NCBI RefSeq assembly: GCF_022387135.1
Contig: NZ_CP092462.1
Span: forward strand, 3,348,001-3,412,000
DNA from: Comamonas sp. B21-038
Lineage (GTDB): Bacteria > Pseudomonadota > Gammaproteobacteria > Burkholderiales > Burkholderiaceae_C
Direction of reading: 5' to 3'
Length of the DNA stretch: 64,000 nucleotides
The translations under genes were made by a program, and so were the position numbers. Under the pieces are notes generated by a model, which searched no databases, was not told where the DNA came from, and saw only the letters and a program-made list of their open reading frames with translations. This document shows positions 52,451-61,531 of this stretch, piece after piece. Numbering within the stretch: the first letter of the stretch is position 1; the number at the start of each line of letters is the position of its first letter.

Positions 52451-52640
52451 CGGCCACCCTCCTCATTGCATGTCATGAAATGCGAATGCACGCGGCAGCC
52501 AAGGCTGACATAGCCCCTCCCACCCGTTTGCATTGAACACATACGCCCTATGGCAATTTTTCTTCGACGAATCCGCATGTGCTGGAGGTGCATTTTGCAC
52601 CACAGCGCGTACACTGCATCCGTCGTCCCTGCTCCTAATT

Positions 52641-52692
52641 TTGAAAAGCTTACAGAGGCTTTACATAGAATGCAACGATTGTAGCTTTTCAA
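52641..52692. promoter_or_regulatory. Inverted repeat between divergent pilG and thiD-like genes
   Basis: TTGAAAAGCT (52641-52650) and AGCTTTTCAA (52683-52692) are perfect inverted copies, 32 bases apart. Each arm begins with a TTGAAA, which resembles a -35 hexamer pointing toward the gene on its own side. The gap otherwise contains no supported gene. Confidence 0.45.
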
Positions 52693-52742
52693 CACAGATT
52701 TAACGGTGATTCCTGCATCAATGTGCTTTATCTCGTTGACCT

Positions 52743-53675
52743 ATGACATCCTCCTTGACAAACCAGCCAGAATCCAGCCCGAGTGAAAGCACGTTGGCCG
52801 CGACGATTGATACCGCCAGCATCCTCTGCATCAACGCCAATGACCCCAGCGGCGCAGGCGGCACCAATGCCGATGCGCTGGCCGTGGCGTCGATGGGAGG
52901 ACACCCCTGCACCGTCGTCACGGGTGCGTTGATCCGCGATACGCTCGACACCATCGACTTTTATGCGCTGTCCGATGATGCAGTTCAGCAACAGGCGCAG
53001 ACCGTATTGCAGGACATTCCCATCCGCGCGATCAAACTGGGCTTTCTGGGATCGATTGAAAATGTACGCGTGTGTGCGGAAGTAACCAATGACTACCCCG
53101 ATGTACCGGTCGTCGCCTATGTCGCCGGCATGGCCTGGTGGGACAGCGAACTGATCGACGACTACCTCGATGCGTACCAGGAGTTGCTGCTGCCCCAGGT
53201 GACGGTGCTGGTCGGTGCCTATGGCTTGCTATGGCGCTGGCTGCTGCCCTACCGCACCTCCGAGCACCGCCCCAGCCCCCGTGACCTGGCCAAGGCCGCC
53301 GCCGACCATGGTGTGCCCTTTGTACTGGTGACCGGCATCCCCGCCCATGACCAGCATGTGGAAAACGTGCTCGCCTCGGCCGACACCGTGTACGGCAGCG
53401 GCGAGTTCGAGCTTTTCGAGACCGAGTACATCGGCGCAGGCGACACCTTGAGCGCGGCGCTCACGGCCTTGCTGGCCACCGAGGTGCCGCTGAGCGACGC
53501 GACCGCCGAGGCGATGACCTACCTCGACAAATGTCTGGAGGGAGGCCTGCGCCCCGGCATGGGTAAGACCGTGCCTGACCGTCTCTTCTGGGTGCATGCC
53601 GATGACGAGGACGTAGTAGATGACGGCAGCGCGGATGGGGATGAGAGCGACGCGCTCCACACCCGCCCGCTCTGA
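52743..53675 (+). CDS. thiD: Divergent ThiD-like (HMP/HMP-P kinase family) protein
   Basis: 310 residues, ribokinase-like fold. It retains NDPSGAGGTNADALAVAS near the N-terminus and the anion-hole/catalytic Asp motif GAGDTLSAALTAL. Classical ThiD motifs are changed or absent: the TPNxxEA region reads VLVGAYGLLW and the MKGGH motif is missing (VTGIP). The acidic 45-residue tail (DDEDVVDDGSADGDESDA) is unusual. Its position beside hemL is common in relatives. It may be an HMP kinase of altered specificity rather than a canonical ThiD. Confidence 0.7.
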   Translation: MTSSLTNQPESSPSESTLAATIDTASILCINANDPSGAGGTNADALAVASMGGHPCTVVTGALIRDTLDTIDFYALSDDAVQQQAQTVLQDIPIRAIKLGFLGSIENVRVCAEVTNDYPDVPVVAYVAGMAWWDSELIDDYLDAYQELLLPQVTVLVGAYGLLWRWLLPYRTSEHRPSPRDLAKAAADHGVPFVLVTGIPAHDQHVENVLASADTVYGSGEFELFETEYIGAGDTLSAALTALLATEVPLSDATAEAMTYLDKCLEGGLRPGMGKTVPDRLFWVHADDEDVVDDGSADGDESDALHTRPL

Positions 53676-53773
53676 GTTCAAAGCCTGCCTGTTCCAGTGC
53701 AGTGAATACCGGATTGACAGCCCCAGGCACCCGCTTGGCCGACAATCCAAGGCCAGAGTAGATGTGAGCCCTT

Positions 53774-55072
53774 ATGACGATGGATAAAAACGCCCAATTG
53801 TTTGAACGTGCCCGCCAGGTGATCCCCGGCGGCGTGAATTCGCCCGTGCGGGCTTTCAATGCCGTAGGCGGCACGCCGGCCTTCATCGCCCGCGCGCAAG
53901 GCGCGCACCTGTTTGATGCCAATGACAAACGCTATGTGGACTACATCGGCTCCTGGGGCCCGATGATCCTGGGCCATGGCCACCCGCAGGTGCTGAGCGC
54001 CGTGCAGGCTGCGCTGCTCGAAGGCTTTTCCTTCGGTGCTCCCACCGAGCGCGAGATCGCACTGTCTGAAGCCATCCTGAAGCTCATGCCGTCGATGGAC
54101 ATGGTGCGGCTGGTCAGCTCCGGCACCGAGGCGGGCATGAGCGCGATTCGCCTGGCGCGCGGCTATACCGGCCGCAACAAGATCATCAAGTTCAACGGCT
54201 GCTACCACGGCCATGCCGATGCGCTGCTGGTCAAGGCCGGCTCGGGCCTGGCGACCTTTGGCGCCTCGTCTTCGGCAGGGGTGCCCGCCCAGGTGGTGCA
54301 GGACACCATCGTTCTGGAATACAACGACATCGGCCAGCTCGAAGAAGCCTTTGCCAAGTACGACGGCCAGATCGCCTGCGTGATCATGGAGCCGATTGCC
54401 GGCAACATGAACTTTGTGCGCGCCAGCACCGCCTTTACCCGCCGCATCAGCGAGCTGACCCAGGAACATGGCGCCTTGCTGATCTACGACGAGGTGATGA
54501 CCGGTTTCCGTGTCGCACTGGGCAGCGCGCAAAGCCTGTATGCGCAGCAGATCCCCGGCTTCAAGCCCGACATCACCGTGCTGGGCAAGGTGATTGGCGG
54601 CGGCATGCCGATGGCCGCCTTTGGCGCGCGCCGCGAGATCATGGAAAAGCTGTCGCCGCTGGGCCCGGTCTACCAGGCCGGCACCTTGTCGGGCAACCCG
54701 ATTGCCACGGCCTGTGGTCTGCAGACCCTGTCGCTGATCAGCCAGCCAGGCTTCCATGAAGCGCTGCATGCGAAGACCGGCCAGCTGATGGCCGGCCTCA
54801 AGGCCGAGGCCGATGCCGCAGGCGTTCCCTTCAGCGTGGACCACCAGGGCGGTCTGTTCGGCTTCTTCCTGCTGCCCGAGCTGCCCAGCCACTACGAAGC
54901 GGTGATGAAGAGCGACAAGCCGCTGTTCAACAAGTTCTTCCACGGCATGCTCGCGCGCGGCCACTACTTTGCGCCGGCGCTGTACGAAGCGGGCTTTGTC
55001 AGCAGCGCCCATACCGATGCCGACATCCAGGCGACGATCGAAGCAGCCCGCGACGTCTTCAAGACCTTGTAA
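53774..55072 (+). CDS. hemL: Glutamate-1-semialdehyde 2,1-aminomutase
   Basis: 432 residues, normal HemL length. PLP-dependent class III aminotransferase fold that converts glutamate-1-semialdehyde to 5-aminolevulinate, the first tetrapyrrole precursor (C5 pathway). It opens with [19 protein letters not shown], has [19 protein letters not shown] and the PLP-binding lysine K272 in [16 protein letters not shown]. Start at the first of two in-frame ATGs; a terminator closes the gene. Confidence 0.97.
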   Translation: MTMDKNAQLFERARQVIPGGVNSPVRAFNAVGGTPAFIARAQGAHLFDANDKRYVDYIGSWGPMILGHGHPQVLSAVQAALLEGFSFGAPTEREIALSEAILKLMPSMDMVRLVSSGTEAGMSAIRLARGYTGRNKIIKFNGCYHGHADALLVKAGSGLATFGASSSAGVPAQVVQDTIVLEYNDIGQLEEAFAKYDGQIACVIMEPIAGNMNFVRASTAFTRRISELTQEHGALLIYDEVMTGFRVALGSAQSLYAQQIPGFKPDITVLGKVIGGGMPMAAFGARREIMEKLSPLGPVYQAGTLSGNPIATACGLQTLSLISQPGFHEALHAKTGQLMAGLKAEADAAGVPFSVDHQGGLFGFFLLPELPSHYEAVMKSDKPLFNKFFHGMLARGHYFAPALYEAGFVSSAHTDADIQATIEAARDVFKTL

Positions 55073-55111
55073 GCGCCCTCCGCTGCCTGGCCACCCGTCC
55101 CTGGCGGGCAT

Positions 55112-55140
55112 AAAAAAACCTCGGCGTGCCGAGGTTTTTT
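55112..55140. terminator. Bidirectional terminator between hemL and the BI-1 gene
   Basis: CCTCGGC / GCCGAGG flanked by seven A on the left and six T on the right, placed between two convergent genes, so it works for both strands. Confidence 0.95.
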
Positions 55141-55158
55141 GTTGTCTGTCGCAGGCGA

Positions 55159-55869
55159 TCAGTCGTCGCTGCCACCCAGTTGCATGATCAGGCGCAGCAC
55201 ATACCAGAACAGCAGGGCCACCGATGCGAACAGGTGCAGGGCCGCGCCAGCGGGACGGTCTGCCGGGTAGTGGCGCATGATCTGCGAGGTGTCATACAGC
55301 ACGCAAGCGCCGGCAAACAGCACCATCGCGCCGGAGAACCAGATGCCCAGCTTGAAGCCGAACACGACACCGGCCAGGATGATACCGATGGCCACCAGGC
55401 CACCGATCTTCAGGAAGCCGCCCAGGAAGGAGAAGTCCCTCTTGCTGGTGAAGGCCGTGAAGGTCAGGCCCGCCACCAACGCCAGGGTGGCAATCGAGGC
55501 CGCCTGGATCGAGCCGGGAGCAATGATGCTGGCCATGGCCAGCATCGGGGCGAAGATCAGCGATTCGGCAAACACAAAGCCGCCCAGCGCCAGGTACTGC
55601 ACGCCGGTGCTTTCCGAGTTGTCGGCGGCATTGGTCGCCAGCCAGCCGACCACCATGAAAGCGCCCATGACGGCCAGCCAGCCCCACTTGCTTACGCCCA
55701 GCATCTTGAGCATCGCAAACGATGCACCGCTGGCGTACAGGCCAAACGACAGCACGGCAAAAGCCAAAATGGCGACGGCCAAATGGCTGTAGGCCGCCTT
55801 GATGAATTGGCCTCGGCTGTTCGCCTCGGTCAGGCCACCGCCGTGTCCGGCGTATTCGGGAAAGTTCAT
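55159..55869 (-). CDS. Bax inhibitor-1/YccA family membrane protein
   Basis: 236 residues, seven hydrophobic helices. The C-terminal pattern ACVLYDTSQIMRHYPADRPA then LHLFASVALLFWYVLRLIM with acidic ending GGSDD matches the BI-1 family (YccA/YbhL), integral proteins linked to FtsH regulation and ion leakage. GGAGG lies 4-5 bases before the ATG. Probably monocistronic. Confidence 0.93.
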   Translation of the reverse strand: MNFPEYAGHGGGLTEANSRGQFIKAAYSHLAVAILAFAVLSFGLYASGASFAMLKMLGVSKWGWLAVMGAFMVVGWLATNAADNSESTGVQYLALGGFVFAESLIFAPMLAMASIIAPGSIQAASIATLALVAGLTFTAFTSKRDFSFLGGFLKIGGLVAIGIILAGVVFGFKLGIWFSGAMVLFAGACVLYDTSQIMRHYPADRPAGAALHLFASVALLFWYVLRLIMQLGGSDD

Positions 55870-55966
55870 GCATCCTCCTTCAGGTCTATGTCGCTGCAGT
55901 ATCGCAGATTTGCTTTACAAAGCATGGCCTTTCCAGACCCTGTCTACGGACATTGCCGCCGGACGC

Positions 55967-55992
55967 AAAAAAGCCCGCTGCAGCAGCGGGCT
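55967..55992 (-). terminator. Terminator after the monoheme cytochrome gene
   Basis: On the minus strand GCCCGCTG-CTG-CAGCGGGC is followed by six T, 25 bases after the stop. Confidence 0.9.
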
Positions 55993-56015
55993 CGTGCGGC
56001 TGGTCCGACAGGCGC

Positions 56016-56504
56016 TCAAGGCGGACTGGCGGCAGGCGCGTTGGCGGGGCGCAGGGCCATCAGCCAGCCGGCCATCAGTTCGGCCTGCTCCTGCGTGACC
56101 TGCGGATGGCGTGGCATCACGATACGGCCCCACTCGCCGACGCTTCCCTCGCGGATCTTGCGCGCCAGATAGGGGACGGCGTCGTCACGGTCGGCATAGC
56201 GCTTGGCGATGTTGCGAAAACCCGGGCCCACCACATCCAGCTCCATCGTGTGGCAGCGCATGCAGTCGCTGCTGCGGGTGACCAGCTCGCGGCCCTGCTG
56301 CAACCGGGGGCTGGCCTCGATCAGGCGGTCAGCGGCCGTCACCTCGGGCTTGGGCCGGATGATGAGCCGCCCGATATTGAACATGCCCAGGCCCACCACC
56401 AGCGCAAATGCAACGATCAGCACACCCAGCCAGCGCGAGCGGCGCGGCGGGTCACTGTCCGGATCGGAGGCGGGAGGCGGGTCTTGGTGCTGTGGTTCGC
56501 TCAT
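56016..56504 (-). CDS. Membrane-anchored monoheme cytochrome c
   Basis: 162 residues. A short Pro/Asp-rich cytoplasmic head precedes one membrane helix (about 27-46), then a class I cytochrome c domain (about 65-150) with heme site CMRCH and sixth-ligand Met in WGRIVMPRHP. A c5/c551-like electron carrier held to the inner membrane by an uncleaved anchor. Follows purH at 130 bases, same strand. Confidence 0.88.
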   Translation of the reverse strand: MSEPQHQDPPPASDPDSDPPRRSRWLGVLIVAFALVVGLGMFNIGRLIIRPKPEVTAADRLIEASPRLQQGRELVTRSSDCMRCHTMELDVVGPGFRNIAKRYADRDDAVPYLARKIREGSVGEWGRIVMPRHPQVTQEQAELMAGWLMALRPANAPAASPP

Positions 56505-56634
56505 GGTGGAAGGGGCCCGGGGCCCGGCGCAGAAAACAAGCCGGCGAACCCGAAGATGGCCGGCGTATCGGGGCTGCAGACTGGATCGGCCTGCAGCCAG
56601 CGGTGGCAGCACCCTGGCGGGTACCGCCTTGCCA

Positions 56635-58233
56635 TCAGTGGCGGAAGTGGCGCACGCCAGTAAATACCATCGCCACGCCGCGCTCGTCGGCGGCAGCGAT
56701 CACTTCCTGGTCGCGCATCGAGCCACCAGGCTGGGCCACGCAGGTGGCGCCGGCATCGACCACCACATCCAGGCCGTCGCGGAAGGGGAAGAAGGCATCC
56801 GACGCCACCACGGTGTTCTGCAGCGACAGCTTGGCCGCTTCCGCCTTGATCGATGCGATACGGGCCGAATCCAGGCGCGACATCTGGCCCGCGCCCACGC
56901 CCATGGTCATGCCGTTCTTGCAGAACACGATGGCATTGGACTTGACGAACTTGGCCACCTTCCACGCGAACAGCAGGTCCTGCAGTTCCTGCGGGGTGGG
57001 CTGCTTGACGGTCACGACCTTCAGATCCGCCAGTTGCAACTCATGGTTGTCGGCCGATTGCAGCAGGATGCCTGAGCCCACGCGCTTGGACTCAATGGCG
57101 TTGCGGCCCTGCTCCCAGTCGCTGTTGCCGCCAGCTGGCAGTGCAATCTTCATCAGGCGCACATTGACCTTGGACTTGAAGATCTCCAGCGCCTCGGCGC
57201 TGAAGTCGGGGGCCATCAGCACTTCGACGAACTGCTTGGACACGGCCTCCGCCGCTGCCTTGTCCACGGCGCGGTTGAAGGCGATGATGCCGCCAAAGGC
57301 GCTGGTCGGGTCGGTCTGGAAGGCCTTGGAATAGGCTTCCAATGCATCGGCACCCACGGCAACACCGCAGGGGTTGGCGTGCTTGACGATGACGCAGGCC
57401 GGCACCTCGAAGCTCTTGACGCATTCCCAGGCGGCATCGGCATCGGCGATGTTGTTGTAGCTCAGCTCCTTGCCTTGCAGCTGCACGCCCGTGGCCAGCG
57501 AGCCGGGTGCGGGGTACAGATCGCGGTACCAGGCAGCTTGCTGGTGGCTGTTTTCACCATAGCGCAGGTCCTGGATCTTGATGAACTGGCTGTTGCTCTG
57601 GCCGGGGAAGGCGGCACGCTCGGGCACGTATTCCTCGGACAGCTTTTCGTCTTCGAACGTGACCGACGACAGGTAGTTGCTGATCGCGCCATCATACTGG
57701 CTGATGCGGTTGAATGCCGCCACCGACAGGGCAAAGCGCAGTTGGTTGGACAGCTTGCCGCCGGCCTTGAGCTCGGCGAGCACGGCGTCGTACTGGTCGG
57801 CGGCGGTGATCACACCGACATCCTTCCAGTTCTTGGCGGCGGAGCGCACCATCGCCGGGCCGCCAATGTCGATGTTCTCGATCGCATCGGCCAGCGTGCA
57901 GCCGGCCTTGGCCACGGTCGCTTCAAACGGGTAGAGGTTGACCACCAGCAGGTCGATGGTCTCGATGCCGTGTTCCTTCAGTGCAGCCATGTGCTCGGGC
58001 AGGTCGCGGCGGGCCAGCAGGCCGCCATGCACCATCGGGTGCAGGGTCTTGACGCGGCCATCCAGCATTTCGGGGAAGCGGGTGACCTCGGCCACCTCGG
58101 TCACAGGCAGGCCCTTATCGGCCAGCAGCTTGGCGGTGCCGCCGGTCGACAGCAGCTGCACGCCCAGCGCATGCAGGGCCTGGGCAAATTCGACAATACC
58201 GGTTTTGTCGGAAACGGAAATCAGGGCTTTCAT
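56635..58233 (-). CDS. purH: Bifunctional AICAR transformylase/IMP cyclohydrolase
   Basis: 532 residues, the usual PurH length. The N-terminal methylglyoxal-synthase-like cyclohydrolase part starts [20 protein letters not shown] and has [20 protein letters not shown]. The C-terminal transformylase part contains [26 protein letters not shown] and FFPFRDGLD. It performs the last two steps of IMP synthesis. The ATG at 58233 is preferred over upstream codons because it begins the conserved head. Follows fis by 78 bases. Confidence 0.97.
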   Translation of the reverse strand: MKALISVSDKTGIVEFAQALHALGVQLLSTGGTAKLLADKGLPVTEVAEVTRFPEMLDGRVKTLHPMVHGGLLARRDLPEHMAALKEHGIETIDLLVVNLYPFEATVAKAGCTLADAIENIDIGGPAMVRSAAKNWKDVGVITAADQYDAVLAELKAGGKLSNQLRFALSVAAFNRISQYDGAISNYLSSVTFEDEKLSEEYVPERAAFPGQSNSQFIKIQDLRYGENSHQQAAWYRDLYPAPGSLATGVQLQGKELSYNNIADADAAWECVKSFEVPACVIVKHANPCGVAVGADALEAYSKAFQTDPTSAFGGIIAFNRAVDKAAAEAVSKQFVEVLMAPDFSAEALEIFKSKVNVRLMKIALPAGGNSDWEQGRNAIESKRVGSGILLQSADNHELQLADLKVVTVKQPTPQELQDLLFAWKVAKFVKSNAIVFCKNGMTMGVGAGQMSRLDSARIASIKAEAAKLSLQNTVVASDAFFPFRDGLDVVVDAGATCVAQPGGSMRDQEVIAAADERGVAMVFTGVRHFRH

Positions 58234-58311
58234 GTCAATCACTTCAAGAATGGAAACAGGCTTGTGCCGCTTGCGCAGCGGGCGCAAGCAGCACTGAAAT
58301 CAGGGCGCGGG

Positions 58312-58545
58312 TCAGAGCATCTTGTGCTCGACCAGCTTCTTGCGCAGCGTGTTGCGGTTCAGGCCCAGCCACTCGGCGGCCCGTGACTGGTTGTTGTCGG
58401 CGTGGTTCATCACCACTTCCAGCATCGGGCGCTCCACCATGCGCACTACCATCTCGTACACGCGGTCCGGCACCTCGCCTTCCAGGTCCTGAAAATAGGT
58501 CTGCAGGCTGTCCCGCACGGACTGCTCAATCGTCGTCTTACTCAT
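58312..58545 (-). CDS. fis: Fis family nucleoid-associated protein
   Basis: 77 residues, somewhat shorter than E. coli Fis (98). The C-terminal helix-turn-helix NNQSRAAEWLGLNRNTLRKK is highly typical. Fis bends DNA and activates rRNA and growth genes. Its ATG overlaps the dusB stop (ATGA), so both come from one transcript, the ancestral dusB-fis arrangement. purH follows. Confidence 0.95.
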   Translation of the reverse strand: MSKTTIEQSVRDSLQTYFQDLEGEVPDRVYEMVVRMVERPMLEVVMNHADNNQSRAAEWLGLNRNTLRKKLVEHKML

Positions 58546-59615
58546 ACAAGGTCATCACTCATTGTTGTTGCTGGGGCCATCGCACTCCCGCTGGCCTCTG
58601 GTGCTGCCGCGATGCCAGGCAGCCGGTCCATCTGTTGCCCCAAGGCCCCCAGATAATCGGCTACGGCCTGCCATTGCGCCGCACTGTTTTCAATCACATT
58701 CATCTCGCGCCTGAACGCATCGCCCCCCGGCAGATCGCGCACATACCAGGCAATGTGCTTGCGCGCCGAGCGCACGCCGGTGCTCTCGCCGTACAGCGCA
58801 TAGTGGTCCTGCAGGTGCTCGAGCAGATGGCGGCGCAGCTCGGCCACCAGCGGAGGCGCGAGCAATTCGCCGGTCTGCAGAAAATGCACGATCTCGCGAA
58901 AAATCCAGGGGCGGCCCTGGGCCGCCCGCCCCACCATCACCGCATCCGCACAGGTGAAGGCCAGCACATCGCGGGCCTTGGCCGGGCTCGTGATATCGCC
59001 ATTGGCAACCACTGGAACCGACACCGCCTGCTTGACGGCACGGATCGTGTCGTACTCGGCCAGGCCCCGGTAGCCCTGCTCGCGCGTGCGGCCATGCACG
59101 GTGAGCATCTGGATGCCCGCCTGTTCGAACTGGCGCGCCAGCTGCACGGCATTCTTGTGGTCATCGCTCCAGCCGGTGCGCATCTTCAGCGTCACCGGCA
59201 CGCCATGGGGCGCCGCAGCCTCCACCACCGCAGCGGCAATCTCGACCGCCAGCGGCTCGTTCTGCATCAGCGCCGAGCCTGCCCATTTGTTGCAGACCTT
59301 CTTGGCCGGGCAACCCATGTTGATGTCGATGATCTGCGCGCCGCGCTCAATGTTGTAGACCGCCGCCTCGGCCATCATCGGCGCGTCGGTGCCGGCGATC
59401 TGCACAGAGATCGGGCCGGGCTCGCCGGCATGGTTGGCGCGGCGGCTGGTCTTGAGGCTGTCCCACAGGTCCTTGCGGCTGGTCACCATCTCGCTGACCG
59501 CATACCCCGCCCCCAGCGCCTTGCACAGCTGGCGAAAAGGCCGGTCCGTCACGCCCGCCATGGGCGCCACAAACACATTGTTGGCCAGAGTATAGGGACC
59601 GATGCGGACGGACAT
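58542..59615 (-). CDS. dusB: tRNA-dihydrouridine synthase DusB
   Basis: 357 residues. FMN-binding TIM barrel with VAPMAGVTDRPFRQLCKALG, conserved catalytic Cys in NMGCPAKKVCNKWAGSALM and later HGRTREQGY. DusB reduces uridine to dihydrouridine in tRNA D-loops. Start at ATG 59615 (MSVRIG); upstream in-frame codons lack typical composition. The leader carries a hairpin and T-run 15 bases before the ATG. Translationally coupled to fis. Confidence 0.95.
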   Translation of the reverse strand: MSVRIGPYTLANNVFVAPMAGVTDRPFRQLCKALGAGYAVSEMVTSRKDLWDSLKTSRRANHAGEPGPISVQIAGTDAPMMAEAAVYNIERGAQIIDINMGCPAKKVCNKWAGSALMQNEPLAVEIAAAVVEAAAPHGVPVTLKMRTGWSDDHKNAVQLARQFEQAGIQMLTVHGRTREQGYRGLAEYDTIRAVKQAVSVPVVANGDITSPAKARDVLAFTCADAVMVGRAAQGRPWIFREIVHFLQTGELLAPPLVAELRRHLLEHLQDHYALYGESTGVRSARKHIAWYVRDLPGGDAFRREMNVIENSAAQWQAVADYLGALGQQMDRLPGIAAAPEASGSAMAPATTMSDDLV

Positions 59616-59922
59616 GGAATGCAAAAAGCGAGCACTTCGCCACCGAAGTGCTGTCTGTTGTGGTGAGGGGAAGGGGCAGATTGTACTGCTTAAAAAAGTA
59701 GCAAACATCCAATCTACCCGCTTGACATTTGGGAATGCCCATAAATCGGGCCTGCGGGCGGGCGTTGGCGACGCGCATGGGCACCCCCTGAATGGCCCGG
59801 CGGGCCGTCCGACCTTGCCGGCGCCAGGGCTTGTGCAGCAGGTATTTTTCGGCCTCTTGGCTGACACGGCAGCGGCCCGCTGCGCCGCTGGCAGGCCGGC
59901 ACCAGCCGCTACACTGGCAGCC
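59616..59922. other. Divergent dusB/YqaA intergenic region
   Basis: 307 bases. The dusB-proximal end has the 9-bp hairpin described separately. The other end has the YqaA-gene promoter, with a TACACT box at 59910-59915. I see no further gene. Confidence 0.5.
59631..59652 (-). promoter_or_regulatory. Terminator-like hairpin in the dusB-fis leader
   Basis: On the minus strand AGCACTTCG-GTGG-CGAAGTGCT forms a perfect 9-bp stem, then CGCTTTTTGC and, 5 bases on, the dusB ATG. It has the form of an intrinsic terminator placed in the 5' leader, which would suit attenuation of dusB-fis. Confidence 0.5.
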
Positions 59923-60462
59923 ATGGAAGCGTGGATTCAACAGTTGCTGACATGGCTGGCCCTGCCGCAGTTCGGGCTCAGCACGGTCTTTGTCGTGGCC
60001 CTGATCTCGGCCACATTGCTGCCGCTCGGGTCCGAGCCCGCTGTGGCCGGCCTGCTACATCTGAATCCGGACCTGTTCTGGCAGGCCATTCTGGTGGCGA
60101 CCGCCGGCAACACACTGGGCGGCGCGATCAGCTGGTGGACCGGCGCGCTCGCCCGTACCGCCTGGTACAAGGCCCGCAGACTGCGCCATGCCGGCGATGC
60201 GGCCGCGCCGACCAACTCCCTCATCCCCACGGCACCACTCAACAAGCAGAGCCGCCACCAGCGCATGGCCCGCATCTGGCTGCGCAAGTTCGGCGCCAAG
60301 GCCTGTTTGCTCAGCTGGTTGCCCATCGTCGGCGATCCGCTGTGCGCCGTGGCCGGCTGGCTGCGCCTGCCGTTCTGGCCCTGCGTGTTCTACATGGCGA
60401 TCGGCAAGTTTTTGCGCTACCTGGTGATGACGGCCACGATTTTGCATTTCTGGCCCTCCTGA
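59923..60462 (+). CDS. YqaA family (SNARE-associated/VTT-type) membrane protein
   Basis: 179 residues with about five hydrophobic segments. The N-terminal stretch LISATLLPLGSEPAVAGLLH (the LPxxSE-type motif) and GNTLGGAISWWTGALA identify the YqaA branch of the DedA/VTT superfamily, proposed to move lipids or ions across the membrane. A polar insert (about 95-125) carries basic residues. A TACACT box ends 7 bases before the ATG, with no clear ribosome site. Function unproven. Confidence 0.88.
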   Translation: MEAWIQQLLTWLALPQFGLSTVFVVALISATLLPLGSEPAVAGLLHLNPDLFWQAILVATAGNTLGGAISWWTGALARTAWYKARRLRHAGDAAAPTNSLIPTAPLNKQSRHQRMARIWLRKFGAKACLLSWLPIVGDPLCAVAGWLRLPFWPCVFYMAIGKFLRYLVMTATILHFWPS

Positions 60463-60487
60463 AGGCACGCGCGGTTTTCAGCGCTGC

Positions 60488-61480
60488 CTAATCCACCCGC
60501 AAGCCCAGCTGCTGCGCCACGGCGGCATAGCGGTCGATATCGCTGGCGATCACCTGCCCAAACTCGGCCGCACTTTGCTGCAGCGGCGTATAGCCTTGAT
60601 CGCGCAGCCACTGCTGCATCGCCGGCTCGGCCAGGATCTGCGCCAGCAGCGCATGCATGCGCTGCACCACCGCATCGCTGGTGGCAGCGGGCGCCAGCAG
60701 GCCATGCCACTGCTCGACGCTGAAACCGGCTGCACCTTGCTCGGCCACGGTGGCGACCTGCGGCCACTGCGCCAGGCGCTGAGGGGCCGTGATGGCAATG
60801 GCGCGCACGCGGCCGGCCTCGATCAGCGGCGCAGCGCTGCTGGCGGTGACCATGCCCATGGCGACCTGGCCGGCCGCCACGGCGGTGATGGCCGGCCCGC
60901 AGCCCTTGTAGGGCACATGCTGCCAATGCAGCTGCGCGGCCTGGGCCAGCATCTCCCCGGCCAGGTGCTGCGGCGTGCCATTGCCGCACGAGGCAAAGGG
61001 CAGCGGTTGCAATGGCGCCGAGGCGCGCACATCGGCCAGGCTGTGCAATTCGCTGGCCTGCGGCACCACCAGCACCGAGGCAATCGTGCCCACATTGAAC
61101 ACGGCCTTGAAATCGCGCCGCGGGTCAAAATCCAGCTGGCGGTAAACGGCGGGGTTGATCGCGAACGAGCTGTTCACCATCAGCCAGGTGCTGCCATCGC
61201 CTGCCGCCTCCGCCACATGGCGCGCGCCGATATTGCCGCTGGCGCCGGGGCGGTTTTCCACGACCACGGTCTGGCCCGTGTGCTGCTGCAAGGCGGCGCC
61301 CAGTTTGCGCGCCAGCAAGTCGGTGCCGCCGCCCGGTGGAAAGGTCACCACGATGGTCATGGGTTTGTCAAAGCGGGCTGCCGCCATGCTGCTGCCGCCC
61401 AGCCACAGGCCGGCAGCCATGCAGGCCGCAGCGGCGGCGGCAAGCCACCACCAGGAGAAGCGTTGGAGAACGCGGGGCAT
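60488..61480 (-). CDS. Tripartite tricarboxylate (TTT/Bug) periplasmic binding protein
   Basis: 330 residues from ATG 61480 (GTG at 61483 in frame). A signal peptide or anchor (about 8-30) precedes the Bug fold: PMTIVVTFPPGGGTDLLARK, VVENRPGASGNIGARHVAEA, and later PYKGCGPAITAVAAGQVAM. Bug proteins bind carboxylates for tctAB-type transporters and are greatly expanded in Burkholderiales. No TctA/TctB lies nearby. GGAGG precedes the start. Downstream of nadC by 51 bases, same strand. Confidence 0.93.
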   Translation of the reverse strand: MPRVLQRFSWWWLAAAAAACMAAGLWLGGSSMAAARFDKPMTIVVTFPPGGGTDLLARKLGAALQQHTGQTVVVENRPGASGNIGARHVAEAAGDGSTWLMVNSSFAINPAVYRQLDFDPRRDFKAVFNVGTIASVLVVPQASELHSLADVRASAPLQPLPFASCGNGTPQHLAGEMLAQAAQLHWQHVPYKGCGPAITAVAAGQVAMGMVTASSAAPLIEAGRVRAIAITAPQRLAQWPQVATVAEQGAAGFSVEQWHGLLAPAATSDAVVQRMHALLAQILAEPAMQQWLRDQGYTPLQQSAAEFGQVIASDIDRYAAVAQQLGLRVD

Positions 61481-61531
61481 CACAGGCCTCCTTCCAGGAT
61501 ATGCAGGGTGCGCGGGTGGTAGAGGGCCGGA

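Noticed and set aside
52447-52695. 82-codon minus-strand ORF upstream of pilG (possible rubredoxin position)
   Set aside because: Its translation lacks the two CxxC motifs of rubredoxin and overlaps the likely promoter region.
53678-55111. 477-codon minus-strand open frame opposite hemL
   Set aside because: hemL explains the region completely, including the PLP lysine and terminator.
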